NCBI RefSeq assembly: GCF_000149955.1
Contig: NC_030988.1
Coordinates: forward strand, 515,047-579,046
Length of the DNA: 64,000 nucleotides
Reading direction: 5' to 3'
DNA from: Fusarium oxysporum f. sp. lycopersici 4287
Taxonomy: Eukaryota > Ascomycota > Sordariomycetes > Hypocreales > Nectriaceae
In this document: positions 10,602 to 20,833 of the stretch, in pieces
How positions within the stretch are numbered: the first letter of the stretch is position 1
How the letters are laid out: each line of letters starts with the position of its first letter
Position numbers and translations under genes: made by a program
The notes under the pieces: generated by a model
Database searches by the model: none
Told to the model about the DNA's origin: nothing
What the model saw: the letters and a program-made list of their open reading frames with translations, nothing else

Positions 10602-11694
10602 GTTGTAATGGATAGAGCTTCCGGCAGCTTCTGCTGTATGACTCATGGGGGCCGCCGCATGGGATACATTTCGGAATCATTCCTGTGCATGCACTGTGGT
10701 GATGGCCTTCTTGCCCGCATCTGCCACAGACTTGTGGTCTGTCGCATTGGTAGGCCTTATGGCTCGTGATCTCTTGGCAGTTGTAACATTGCTTGGGCCG
10801 CTCACGACGTTCAAACGCCTTTGTAGTACCGGATTCTCCTCCAGCCACAAAGAATCCTTCGTTGATGAACCGCCTAGCTTCTGACCGTTTTTTGAGATAT
10901 ACGACCATCGAGCCATATGCCTTGGGGATATCTCTCTTGCTGAGCCATGCTATCTTTGCAACCTCGGTGTCATTTTCTCGGCCGAGCATCTCGGTGATCT
11001 CAGTTCGAACTTCGTTCCTCTCGTTTAGCACCGCAATACGGCTGACATTATCCACTCTGATAGGGTACAGGTCGTCTCGTAGGATCCGGGCTCCTGGGGC
11101 CAGTTTTGTTTCCGCTGCGCGTTTCACAATCTCATGCTCGCTCTCGTCCCTGCAGGTGATCCTGATGCGGTGGGGATTCTTTGGGTCCCTAGTCACCGCT
11201 CGGCATCGCCACGTGGGATTATCCAGTTCGGAGCGGACTTGGCTACGAAAGCATGGAGGCTGTGTCGAGGTAATCCTCGAGTTCTCTCCAAGCCAGGCTG
11301 GCAAGACCTGGACAACGATACCAGGGTCGACTTACGGCGCTTCGTAGTCGTCACGCGTGCGCCCTGGTCGTGCGATCGCAGTTTGCACCTTAAGCCCGCC
11401 GCAGACAGCACTTCTAGGGACGACATCGCGCCGCAGCGCCTCAGGTGCGAGCTGAGCCTAGATCCCGTCCTCTTGGCCGACCGACATGCGCGTCCGTCCT
11501 CTCCGGCCAGTGTACAGACTCCTTGAAGACATCGACAGACGACCAGCAGTGCCCCTGGCACTGGCCCGGTTGCGAGCCGGACTCGATCCTTCCTCCGGTC
11601 CCCATACACTGCCACGGCCCACCGGGTTGTCCGGGCGCGACCCCGGGCCCGACTTCCCGTTACAAGCAGAAGTCTCCTTCGGCCTGCCGACCAT
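10594..11694 (-). pseudogene. LINE ORF1 (gag-like, zinc knuckles) with two nonsense codons
   Basis: The intact 236-residue C-terminal part (from about 11304) holds the RNA-binding region and three cysteine-histidine knuckles (CYNCQE..., [29 protein letters not shown]). It aligns along its length with ORF1 of the second LINE at 18160-19473. The same frame continues upstream to an ATG at 11694 but is broken by TAG at 11458-11460 and TAA at 11332-11334. Both could come from CAG/CAA by a C-to-T change at CpA, the RIP target context (inference). ORF1 ends CATGAATAG, overlapping the ORF2 start. Confidence 0.75.
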
Positions 11695-12339
11695 GTCTCG
11701 CAGCCAAGGCTCTGTCTACCACCACCCAGCCGGCGTGCTGGAAGAGTTGACCTTGTCCACTAACCAACCCAGCCTCCCCGTATGTGTCATGCGTGCGGTG
11801 CGCTGTAGCCTTGCGGCCCGATCGTTGGGTGTTCCGTAACCACTTCGGTCTTAACGACTCCTTCAACAATCTGTTAACAACTTCCATTACACACAGGACG
11901 AACACTTAGGGAAGGGGATCCGCGCCCTCGCGGTGTGCACTGCGGCCCTTTGGCATCACGTTCCAATGCCACCGTCTCAGAGCCGGTCTGGGTCCGAGGG
12001 TGCCCTGTCTTCTGTAGCTGCCAAAACGGCAGGAAGTCGGGTGGTTTTCATAACCAGTTCCCTCGATCGGTTTGATGACCGCACGGGCGCGCCTGCTCCC
12101 TCGTGCGTGTTGTGGTGTTTGGTGGTAGAGTCGGTGACGCGTCGTCAACGCGCGCGATCCAGACGACAACAACACAAATACTGCCGCACCACAACAACGC
12201 TTTCATCACAACGTGTGCGCTGTGAGAGAGCAATCCGTACAGTCCCTAGGCACCTCCTGAAGGGATTTCAAGTAGGTTTTCCTTGTTGCCTCGCGTTTCC
12301 TTTCAAAAACGCGCCTCGGATGAACCGAGGAGGTTTTCC

Positions 12340-12353
12340 CCGCGTGCTGTACA
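12340..12353 (+). repeat. Target-site duplication of the large LINE (right copy)
   Basis: CCGCGTGCTGTACA matches 6361-6374 exactly, and CGCGTGCTGTACA also occurs at 6208-6220. The right-hand copy joins directly to GTAAAGATCG, which continues the interrupted OrsD-like frame. Confidence 0.85.
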
Positions 12354-12418
12354 GTAAAGATCGAAATTGGTTGTCCATTTTTGACTCTCTTGGATTTATA
12401 CCGCACGGACGTTTTTGA
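12354..12418 (+). pseudogene. OrsD-like gene fragment, right part after LINE insertion
   Basis: Removing the LINE block and one target copy joins FICFIFRVLY to SKDRNWLSIFDSLGF in the same frame. The frame then ends at TGA 12416-12418, far short of a full OrsD/helicase protein, so the host gene was truncated or decayed independently of the LINE. Confidence 0.5.
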
Positions 12419-12905
12419 CGGGGGCGTCTTGCTTGCTGACAGCTTACGTGCATGTTTAAAAGCGTAATGCGGCTTCACAGCAGATTGTCATTAACCTTTA
12501 TTACCTCCAAATGCTGACCTCCCTCACAATGCCCAGAAATGGACACTACAGTACTGTTTGGAGAGAGTCCAGAATCTGACCTCAGTGCCCCACAGCCTCA
12601 ATAAAATGATTTAAGATGCCCAGTCCACCTGTTCAATTATACAAGAATAATACTAAAACAGCTTAAGCCTGGCTCTGTTCGTTCTGTATTTTTTTTTTTA
12701 CGATGCATTTTTCTGAAAGACGAGCTGTGGCTGAGGATGTCTAGAATTAGGGTCCAGAATCTCTTGTGACACGGCCTCTTCTGATGGCGCCATGCCTTTT
12801 CCCCATGTCCCACGTCTCGCTAGTTGATTAGCACGTTGGACTCAATGCCGACCTCCCCGACTACTATCTCTACAACCTATCATCCTACCGGTCATACAAA
12901 CTCAC
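12419..12905. other. Intergenic, no gene seen
   Basis: No frame with family features. Contains a short T-tract at about 12690-12699. Confidence 0.4.
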
Positions 12906-13126
12906 CTTCCATTCGATCAAGTAGTGCACACACGTCGAGGTTGTTCATCGTAGGCGAGCGTCTCGTCCCATTCGGAGAGTTGTAACAATGGTAAGCTGGA
13001 GCGACCGTTCCGGATCTGGCCAAGCGGGGTTGCATCGCGGATCACTGCTGACTGTGACGTCAGATCGAAATTGACGCCTTCATCATCTGTCGCCCAGCTG
13101 AAAAGATCACTATCGTCGTCGTTCAT
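12906..13126 (-). pseudogene. Frameshifted first exon of an unknown repeated fungal gene family
   Basis: An ATG at 13126 opens an acidic N-terminus (MNDDDSDLFSWATDDEGV). Near the end, LSEWDETLAYDEQP is followed in another frame by VHYLIEWK and a GTGAGT splice donor at 12905. The W-D-E...Y-D-E-x-P...H-Y-x-I-E-W-K order is one I recognise from a multicopy ascomycete family of unknown function. Here a 1-nt (or 2-nt) indel between the two blocks breaks it, and the frame as read stops at 12917. Downstream exons are not seen. Probably a relic. Confidence 0.45.
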
Positions 13127-13525
13127 CGTGCAGTACTGCCCAACCCTATTGCAACAGCCTACTCACCGCAAAAAAAACCGAAGAAGGAGAATAGGAAAGG
13201 AAAATCCTCCCGTTGGGTGCGAAGAAGAGGCCTTTTCCTTTCAGGAGGGGCAGTCAACAGAACCGCCCTTGCTGGGCGGCCCCACAGAAATCCCTTTGCG
13301 GCGTGGCAGTGCTCCACTGCTTTGAGTCCAGTAACATTGTTTGTGGGCCCTTTGATGAAACGCATCGTCTTTCTCCACCTAAATCAGATTGCATCACATC
13401 GTCTCGAGAAGATCTGGGGAATGTAACTTTATCGTCTTCACGTGCTACGTTTTAGCTGTAACTCCATCTCGTACTCTATGATCATCGTCAAATGACGCTA
13501 GGAGAGGGCTGTGTGCTAGTGACTA
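13127..13525. other. Intergenic, no gene seen
   Basis: Upstream region of the relic exon. Overlapping 60-84 codon frames are not supported by any motif. Confidence 0.4.
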
Positions 13526-13974
13526 ACGTGTTTGATAAACGAATGCTCCAGACAAGCGAGTGCACCACTGCACTGTATAGTATTAAAAATCCTACCCTGT
13601 AACATCTTTTTATTATAAGTAAGATAGCTAAAAATCTAATAAATTTATTTCTTATAATAGTATAGTTTATTTTATTGAATAGTATTTTTTAAAGATTTTT
13701 AATTATTTTATTTTATATAGAAAGCCTTATAATACAGTGTATTTTATAGTGTAAACGTAGTGTAAAGCTTATAGCTATATAGAATTTTCTTAAAAATCTA
13801 TAAAAAAAATAAAAAAAATAACATAACTTATTTTAAGACTTATATATAAGTTATTAAAATTATAGCCATTTTAGGCTTAATTTGAACTTTTAAAGAATTT
13901 TTTAAAACCCGGATTTAAGGTGGAAATAAGATTGGTGCCCTCGCTTGTCTGGAGCATTCGCTTATCAAACACGT
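13526..13974. mobile_element. AT-rich MITE with TA-flanked terminal inverted repeats
   Basis: Terminal inverted repeats of about 35 bp (13526-13560 and 13940-13974) begin ACGTGTTTGATAA and differ at one position. TA lies on both sides (13524-13525 and 13975-13976), as expected for Tc1/mariner-type insertion. The interior is very AT-rich and non-coding. Part of it (13860-13930) is related in reverse to the element at 29267-29532, and its left end to a fragment at 44869-44933. Non-autonomous; no transposase of this type seen in the window. Confidence 0.8.
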
Positions 13975-14701
13975 TATCTGTTCGATGAGAAGCTAAAATG
14001 GCTCATAATCTTGTGCTAGATGTTGTCTAGTATGGCATTTCGCAAGGATGTACTATATGAGAATTCATTAACAACTTCCATCTAACAACGTATTGTATTG
14101 TACGGCATATGGATAAAAAGTTTAGAAAATTTAATGCTGATCCTCGCTATCAAGTCTTATCGCAAATGCGCAAAGACTCAGAGCAAACACCGACGATGCA
14201 TTGTCCAAACCCTTACTTACCCTAGGACCGCCTGCATTATTTTTAGATATTCTAGTGAATCAGCCTTGAAAGTAAGCCGCAGCTTTTACTGGGAGTCTTA
14301 AGCCATATGATTGATGATGGACCCGCTCTCGATAAGGATAATCCTAGTCACGAGCAAGGGAAACATGCCTTGCGGGGTTGCGCTTTGACCCTTTTCCTGC
14401 CAATTGTCAGGTGCTTGGGATTTCTTTTCTCTCCCAATTCATCATCCATCGCTAATCTACAAGACTACCGATAAGCTATATCGCAGAAGTTCATTTCATT
14501 CTCAGTTTTCGATTTCTTCTCTTTATTGTGGTTTATTTCCTCGGCTATACAATTATATTCTCGATCGCAAATATCTCTACCGTTTTCGCGCTTGTTACGA
14601 CGTACAATATTTTCGGACGACTTTGTTAGAGGCAGTCGCTCCCTAGAGGATAGTATTACGGTTTGTCTGATTTCGTCGGTTGACTGAGCTGCACTCTTGT
14701 C
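13975..14701. other. Intergenic / promoter side of the NLR gene
   Basis: No supported gene. This is the upstream region of the NLR at 14702. I see no recognisable regulatory site. Confidence 0.4.
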
Positions 14702-17700
14702 ATGCCAGCTCCAACGTCCCGGCCACCCCGACCGAAGGACCGTCACGGCTTCGAGGTAGCTATTATTTGCGCTTTACCCCTTGAGGCTGATGCTATCGAG
14801 GCCTTGTTTGACTACTGTTGGGATAGTAATGGTCCACCTTTCGGGAAGGCAGCACATGATACCAATTCCTACTTAACAGGTATGATCGGCTGTCACAATG
14901 TCGTGCTCGTACGTATGCCAGGGACAGGTAAAGCGCACGCGGCGGCGGCAACCTCCAACTGCAGAGCGAGTTTTCCGAATGCCAAGATTGCTCTTGTTGT
15001 TGGCGTCTGTGGCGTTGCCCCCTTCAAGCGCAACGGTGAAGAAATCGTGCTGGGAGATGTCGTCATCAGTGAGGGCATTATCCAATATGATTTCGGACGG
15101 CGCCTGCCAGGCCAGTTTGTCCCCAAAGAAGGGCCGCTGGACTCTCTGGGAAGGCCGAACCAGGAGATACGCGGGGTTTTGGCACGAGCCAAAGGGATCA
15201 GCGGCCGTCAACTATTGGTAAGCGAGATGACAAGATCCCTCAGTATCCTCCGCCAAAACCCAGAGTTTTGTGCCGAATATCCTGGCGTTGTGTACGACAG
15301 ACTATTCGAAGCATCCTATCGCCACAGCGAGGACCACAAGCCATGCGAACAAGGCGGGTGCAACGGAAAGCTCGTACCAAGATGCCGTCTTCAGCCCAAG
15401 GGGCCCAATCCTACACCTGCTATCCATTTCGGACTGATGGCATCAGGCGATTCGGTGATGAAGTCTGGCGAAGACCGCGACCGCGAGGTAGAGGCGAGAG
15501 ATATAGTTGCTTTCGAGATGGAAGGCGCGGGTGTTTGGGATACTCTACCTTGCATTGTGATCAAAGGGGCATGTGACTATGCTGATAGCCACAAGAGTAA
15601 GGTCTGGCAGCGATATGCTGCGGCTACGGCGGCGGCTTGTGCGAAAGCCTTTCTTAGCTTTTGGATGCCCCCACCATCAGGTACGTGATACAGCACTTCG
15701 AAGTTAATGTTCAACTTTTGGATAAAAGACTAATTGCCTTATGCTCAAGAAGCTGAAAGTGACTTGCCACCGAATAAGCGAGTTCGATTGCATGCATCTG
15801 AAGATGCGTTCACAATCCGCGAACCTCGAGATCAACCAGTCTTTCTAGTGCCGTTTCTCGAAAACCCCCTCTTCATAGGCCGGGCTGACGTTCTTATGAA
15901 CCTTCAAAGCCTATTGTTCGAGAGCAATAATCGGAAAATTGCGCTTGTTGGTCTTGGTGGTATTGGCAAAACGCAGATTGCTCTCCAGCTCGCCTACTGG
16001 ACCAAGGAGAAGAAGCAGGACTACTCGGTGTTCTGGGTGCCGGCGCTGAGCCATGCCAGTTTCGAGCAGGCATGTGTGCAGATCATGGATGCCTGTGATA
16101 TTCCGACTACCGATAATAATAATGCGGTTGAATCAGTCCGTCAGTACCTGAGCTCAAAAAGTGCCGGCAAATGGCTTCTTGTGGTTGATAACGCTGATGA
16201 TATGCAAACTGTCATGGGTTCGATAGGCGTGGAGAAGGGCATGTACCAATCGCTTCCCCAAAGCGGCGAAGGACGAATCCTGTTTACGACACGGTACCGA
16301 AAGGTGGGAGTATCAGTCGCAGGGCGAAATATTCTCGAAGTGCCCGCAATGAGCCCAAATGAGGCGAGAAGGTACTTCAAAGAGGCACTGATTCAAGAAA
16401 TGTCCTCAGCCGATGATGAAGTCATGCACCATCTCCTGGCGGTTCTGACACACCTTCCACTGGCCATCACGCAAGCAGCGGCATACTTGAACGAAAACCA
16501 GATATCACTCTCGGAGTATGTGCAACTCTTCGAGAACACAGATCGTGATAGGATACAACTACTAAGCGTCGAGTTCCACGCCGACACGAGATATGAGCAG
16601 TCTCAGGATCCCGTGGCGACTACCTGGTTCATCTCGTTCAACCAAATCCGTAGGGCTGACGAACTTGCCTCGCGTATTTTGATGTTTCTGGCTTACGTTG
16701 AACCAAGGGCGGTGCCTCAGTCGATGCTGCCCAAGGGTGAATCACAACAACAATTGACTCGAGCCATCGGCACGTTACGTGGCTATAAATTTCTGGATAA
16801 ACGAGGATCCAGTGAGGTATTCGATATGCATAATTTGGTGCACCTAGCAATAAGGTCTTGGGTTGCAGAGAACGACTTGGAGAAAGAGCAAAGCCAGGCA
16901 GTGATAGCACGGCTGAGAGAGGTATTCCCGACGGATGAGTGGGAAAACCGAGACGTTTGGCGGCAATATCTGCCTCATGCAATTAAACTCCTCAGATGTC
17001 CCGAGGATAACTGGAGCGATGAGCTATGTGAACTAGGTTTTTGGGCTGGCCGATGCTTGCTTGTAGACGGACGGGTGATAGAGGCAGTAGGACTGCTAGA
17101 ACACGTGGTTGCGATTCGAGAGAAAACGTTGGCGGAGAGTCACCCATCACGACTGGTATCACAGCACGGGCTCGCAATAGCATATCAAGCCAACGGACAG
17201 ATTAAAGAGGCAGTGAAGCTGCAAGAGCATGTGGTTGCAATTCAAGAGAAAACATTGGCGGAGAGTCACCCAGACCGACTGGCATCACAGTACGTGCTCG
17301 CAATAGCATATCGAGCCAACGGACAGATCAAAGAGGCAGCGAAGCTGCTAGAACGCGTGGTGATTAGTGACAAAACGTTGGCGGAGAGTCACCCAGACCG
17401 ACTGGCATCACAGCGCGAGCTCGCAGGAGCATATCAAGCCAACGGACAGATTAAAGAGGCAGTGAAGCTGCTAGAACACGTGGTTGCAATTCAAGAGAAA
17501 ACGTCGGAGGAGAGTCACCCATCACGACTGGCATCACAGTACGCGCTCGCAGGAGCATATCAAGCCAACGGACAGATCCAAGAGGCAGTGAAGCTGCTAG
17601 AACATGTGGTTGCAATTCAGATAGAGATATGGGCAGAGGACGATTATAGGCGGCAGCTATCAAAAGACTTGCTGCAGCACTGCTATGAAAGGTTAGAGGG

Positions 17701-17722
17701 GGTCAACTCAGTAGTATCTTAG
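14702..17722 (+). CDS. Fungal NLR: nucleoside-phosphorylase-like / NB-ARC / TPR
   Basis: Two exons (14702-15680 and 15750-17722) joined by a 69-nt intron with GTACGT donor, CTAAT branch and CAAG acceptor give a 983-residue product. Residues about 15-320 are a PNP_UDP-like domain (start FEVAIICALPLEADAI, VVGVCGVAP, late VAFEMEGAGVWD). The NB-ARC follows with P-loop GLGGIGKT at about 394-401, Walker B LLVVDNAD at about 469-476 and sensor GRILFTTRYR. The C-terminus has about five tetratricopeptide repeats of 42 residues (about 775-963). In the family, such proteins are STAND/NLR receptors thought to act in nonself recognition and regulated cell death; that role here is inference. No stop or frameshift is seen. 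The TPRs are nearly identical at DNA level. Confidence 0.92.
17069..17622 (+). repeat. Tandem 126-bp TPR-coding repeats in the NLR gene
   Basis: Four to five copies encode units of the type EHVVAIQEKTLAESHP ... YQANGQIKEAVKLL. Most differ by only a few bases over 126 bp, and one copy is one codon shorter (VVISDKT replacing VVAIQEKT). This sequence homogeneity suggests recent unit duplication or gene conversion. Confidence 0.85.
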
Positions 17723-18159
17723 CCATCGGACCTTGATGAGGAAATGTAATCAGCCTTACAGGGCGTTAGATATCTGTCTATGCGATGCTGTACTACAGCA
17801 TCAAGGAAGGTCGAAAACGCAAGAATGCATTATCCACTCAAAGCCAAATGTAGTAGATTTTAGCCTTAGGTGATGTGGGGTCAAAGTGCTGTGGGCTGCC
17901 CAATTATAGGTTGGTCATAATGATACACCAAGTACAGTATGTTACACCCCGTGAGAATGGTCCATGCGCTAGAAACTGAAGAGAGTGTGCAGATGGACAA
18001 CCGATTTCGATCATTACTGTAATATCCGTCGTCAAGAGGCACAGCAGAACTGATCCCATGGGGGAAAACGATATTCTTTTTAAAATAACTTCTATTTATC
18101 CTATTTATCACTTTCAAAAGACCTGAGGACTGCCTGGTGGAGATTCAGGCCCTTAGTGG
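17723..18159. other. NLR 3' flank and probable LINE 5' UTR
   Basis: No gene. The right half probably belongs to the 5' UTR of the LINE starting at 18160. I could not fix the LINE's 5' boundary or a target duplication. Confidence 0.4.
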
Positions 18160-19473
18160 ATGTCTGGTGTTGCGAACCCCGCATCAGACGTCATCATCGT
18201 CATGGGAGACGATCCGGATAGTTCGGGCGGGGGATATCATCGCCCTCAGCGGAAGAGGGTCAGGACGACGAAGGTATTGGAGATGGAGCAGCAAAATGGC
18301 GATATGGAATGGCAGGAGGAAGGTGAGACCAGTGAGGGAGCTCTGGGACAGAACCGAGCTCGGAAGCAGGCTGCCCCCAAGTCAGCTGGTGGTATGGTCG
18401 AGGCAGTCCAGAGCTTGAAGCAACTACTAGAGCAGGACTTGAACAAGAAAATCGAAGCGATGAAGGCCGAATTTCAGCTCGAGTTCACCAAGCTCAGTGA
18501 TCGCATGGCCGAGGAAGTCGCCAGGGCCACGGCCCAGATGGCACAAGAATTATTGCAAGTCCGAGACCAGCTCACCCAGGTTTGCGGCGAGCTGGAGCAG
18601 ACTCGACTACAGCTAGACATGCTGAACAAGACTGAAACACCACGGTCGTCGGTTCAATCGTATGCAGACGCAGCCAGGATGACATCCACCAGCATGTCCA
18701 GTCAATCTTCGTCTGTAGCCCGATCGGCAACTCCAGAACCGGTGTTCTGCACAGTCGACACATCCAGAGTTCCGGAAGACCATCTCGGAGACGTTACACC
18801 AACAATGATTCGTAAGACCGTGGAGCAGGAGATGCGACAGTCGAGTGACCAACCTCGCTGGCGATGCGTCGCAGTGACCAGAGATGGACGGAATGCCAAC
18901 CGCCTTAGGATTATAGGTAGGAACGAAGAAGAAATACAAAAGATCAAGGCCATCCTCGAAACCAGGAAAGCTCCAGGTGCAAGAGTCCTTCGGGACCAAC
19001 TATATCCTATCAAAGTTGATAGCATGAATCGTATGGCCGTCTTTGACCAGGGGTTTAACATCCTCCCCGGAGCAATAGAAGCCTTAAACCAGGAGAATGA
19101 AGTCCAGATTGCCAAGATAGCCTGGCTGAGCCGGAAGGTCAACCCCAAGTCATATGGATCCATGGTAGTCTACTTAACTAAGAGCAGCGATGCCAAGAGG
19201 CTACTGCAGGAACACTACTTTCTCGTTGCAGGTGAATCGGCATATACGAGTGTATTTGAGCAGACTACTGGACCGGAACAATGCTATAACTGCCAAGAGC
19301 TCGGTCACAAGGCTTTCTCGTGCAGCAAGACTCGAGTATGTGCAAGGTGCGCTACCGCAGGCCACCATCACAGCGAGTGCCAGGCACAGATACCCAAGTG
19401 CGCTCTCTGCAGCGGTCCGCATGAATCATTCAGCAGAAATTGCCTAAAACTTCACCCTAGGCGGCATGAGTAA
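18160..19473 (+). CDS. LINE ORF1 (gag-like nucleic-acid-binding protein), intact
   Basis: 437 residues from an ATG at 18160. The N-terminus is polar with a basic patch. Residues about 85-155 form a Glu/Gln/Lys/Leu-rich coiled coil ([17 protein letters not shown] onwards), used by LINE ORF1 proteins to multimerise. A conserved central region ([18 protein letters not shown]) follows, then three knuckles: [28 protein letters not shown] and [15 protein letters not shown]. The product coats LINE RNA (family knowledge). It is the undamaged counterpart of the ORF1 at 10594-11694. The last codons CAT GAG TAA overlap the ORF2 start ATG AGT AAG. Confidence 0.88.
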   Translation: MSGVANPASDVIIVMGDDPDSSGGGYHRPQRKRVRTTKVLEMEQQNGDMEWQEEGETSEGALGQNRARKQAAPKSAGGMVEAVQSLKQLLEQDLNKKIEAMKAEFQLEFTKLSDRMAEEVARATAQMAQELLQVRDQLTQVCGELEQTRLQLDMLNKTETPRSSVQSYADAARMTSTSMSSQSSSVARSATPEPVFCTVDTSRVPEDHLGDVTPTMIRKTVEQEMRQSSDQPRWRCVAVTRDGRNANRLRIIGRNEEEIQKIKAILETRKAPGARVLRDQLYPIKVDSMNRMAVFDQGFNILPGAIEALNQENEVQIAKIAWLSRKVNPKSYGSMVVYLTKSSDAKRLLQEHYFLVAGESAYTSVFEQTTGPEQCYNCQELGHKAFSCSKTRVCARCATAGHHHSECQAQIPKCALCSGPHESFSRNCLKLHPRRHE

Positions 19474-20803
19474 GGTGTTCCAAGTTATGCAACTGAATGT
19501 GAGGAAGCAGGATACAGTACACGAGAGCCTCATGAACGATAAGAACCTTCGAGAATACACAGCGATCGCGATCCAAGAACCTCAGGCACACCAGAAGGAC
19601 GGCAAGCTACTGACGATTCCTATGAGACATCCGAGATGGGTCAAGATGGTCCCGACTGTTTGGAGGGAGGGAAGATGGCCGATCCGAAGCATGTTATGGG
19701 TGAACAAGGATGTGGAGGCGGAGCAGATACCGATACAGACGGCAGATATGACGGCAGCCATCTTGCGACTCCCTGGACGCCTAGTACTGGTTGTGTCTGT
19801 TTACGTACCGGGACGAGACAATGAGGCGCTGCAAGGTACCTGCAACCTGCTGCATCAGGTCATTTCAGGCACAAGAAGACAATCCGGTGGGCTGGTGGAT
19901 GTGGTAATTGTTGGAGACTTCAACCGACACGACCAATTATGGGGAGGAGATGAGATATCCTTGACGAGGCAAGGCGAAGCGGATCAGATCATCAGCCTTA
20001 TGACTGAGTTTGATCTAACGAGCCTGCTTCCGAGGGGAACGAAGACGTGGAGTGGCGGAGATTTCGAGACAACAGTCGACCTGGTCCTTGCTTCGGCAGA
20101 TCTAGCGTCCTCGACTGTCAAGTGTATGATACACGGCACAGAGCACGGATCCGATCATCGTGCTATCGAGACGGAGTTCGACGTCTCTGTTCCGATGCCG
20201 CAAGCCCAGGAGCGACTTTTGCTCAAGAACGCACCATGGAAGGAGATCAACGCCCGGATTGCCGAGGCGTTAGAGTCCATTCCGGAACAAGGCACCGTAC
20301 AGCAGAAGACTGACAGGCTTATGACAGTGGTACTGGAGGCAGTCCGCGCGCTAACACCCAGAGCTAAGCCGTCACCATACGCAAAGCGTTGGTGGACCTC
20401 AGACCTCACGCAACTTCGGCAGATATACACACACTGGAGGAACCGTGCCAGAGCATCGAGACGCGCGGGACGAGCATGCGAGGAGCTTGAGGAGATGGCG
20501 AGAGGAGCAGCAAAGCAGTACCATGATGCCATCAGAAAGCAAAAAAAGACGCATTGGAACGAGTTTTTAGCCGATAACGACAACATATGGAAGGCAGCAA
20601 AGTATCTCAAGTCTGGAGATGATACAGCATTTGGAAAAGTACCCCAAATCACGAGGGTCGACGGCACACGCACGACCAATAACATCGAACAGGCCGAGGA
20701 AATGCTAGCAATCTTCTTTCCTCCATTACCGCAGCATATCGAACAAGAAGGGGATCGACCCCAGCGCGGATCTGCTGTTGTCATGCCAACAGCGACTCTC
20801 AAG
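18160..20803 (+). mobile_element. Tad1-type LINE, 3' truncated copy
   Basis: It carries a complete ORF1 and the first third of ORF2, then similarity to the other LINE stops near 20803. There is no RT, RNase H, 3' UTR or tail. LINE copies are normally truncated at the 5' end, so this pattern points to a later deletion or rearrangement, or to an aberrantly short RNA. Confidence 0.8.
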
Positions 20804-20833
20804 CCATTAATAAAAAATCTCTCAGGAGAATAA
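19466..20833 (+). pseudogene. LINE ORF2 fragment: endonuclease domain only
   Basis: It starts at the ATG overlapping the ORF1 stop. The APE-like endonuclease is complete by motif ([43 protein letters not shown]) and is followed by the linker with [14 protein letters not shown]. Similarity to the other LINE ends after about residue 446 (MPTATLK), before the reverse transcriptase. A short unrelated tail reaches a stop at 20833. Without RT it cannot move itself. Confidence 0.85.

Larger units (their letters stand above)
6375..12339 (-). mobile_element. Tad1-type non-LTR retrotransposon (LINE), near full length
   Basis: The minus-strand element has a 5' UTR and ORF1 region (about 12339-10594), ORF2 (10601-6693) and a 3' UTR ending in a short ATTGT-type tail at 6375. 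The target duplication CCGCGTGCTGTACA is present at 6361-6374 and 12340-12353. ORF2 has endonuclease, reverse transcriptase and RNase H regions, the order typical of fungal Tad1-clade LINEs. ORF1 is inactivated by two nonsense codons, and 493 bp of ORF2 are unresolved (N run). The copy is therefore unlikely to be autonomous, though it is long and recent enough to keep its target duplication. Confidence 0.85.

Noticed and set aside
10601..10646. ATG at 10646 as ORF2 start
   Set aside because: The 15 extra residues lie inside ORF1 and are not matched in the second LINE, which starts ORF2 at the overlapping ATG.
15734..17722. NB-ARC/TPR as a separate 662-residue gene
   Set aside because: Its frame opens at a TTG within an intron. 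Splicing 15681-15749 joins it in frame to the phosphorylase-like exon, a known fungal NLR architecture.
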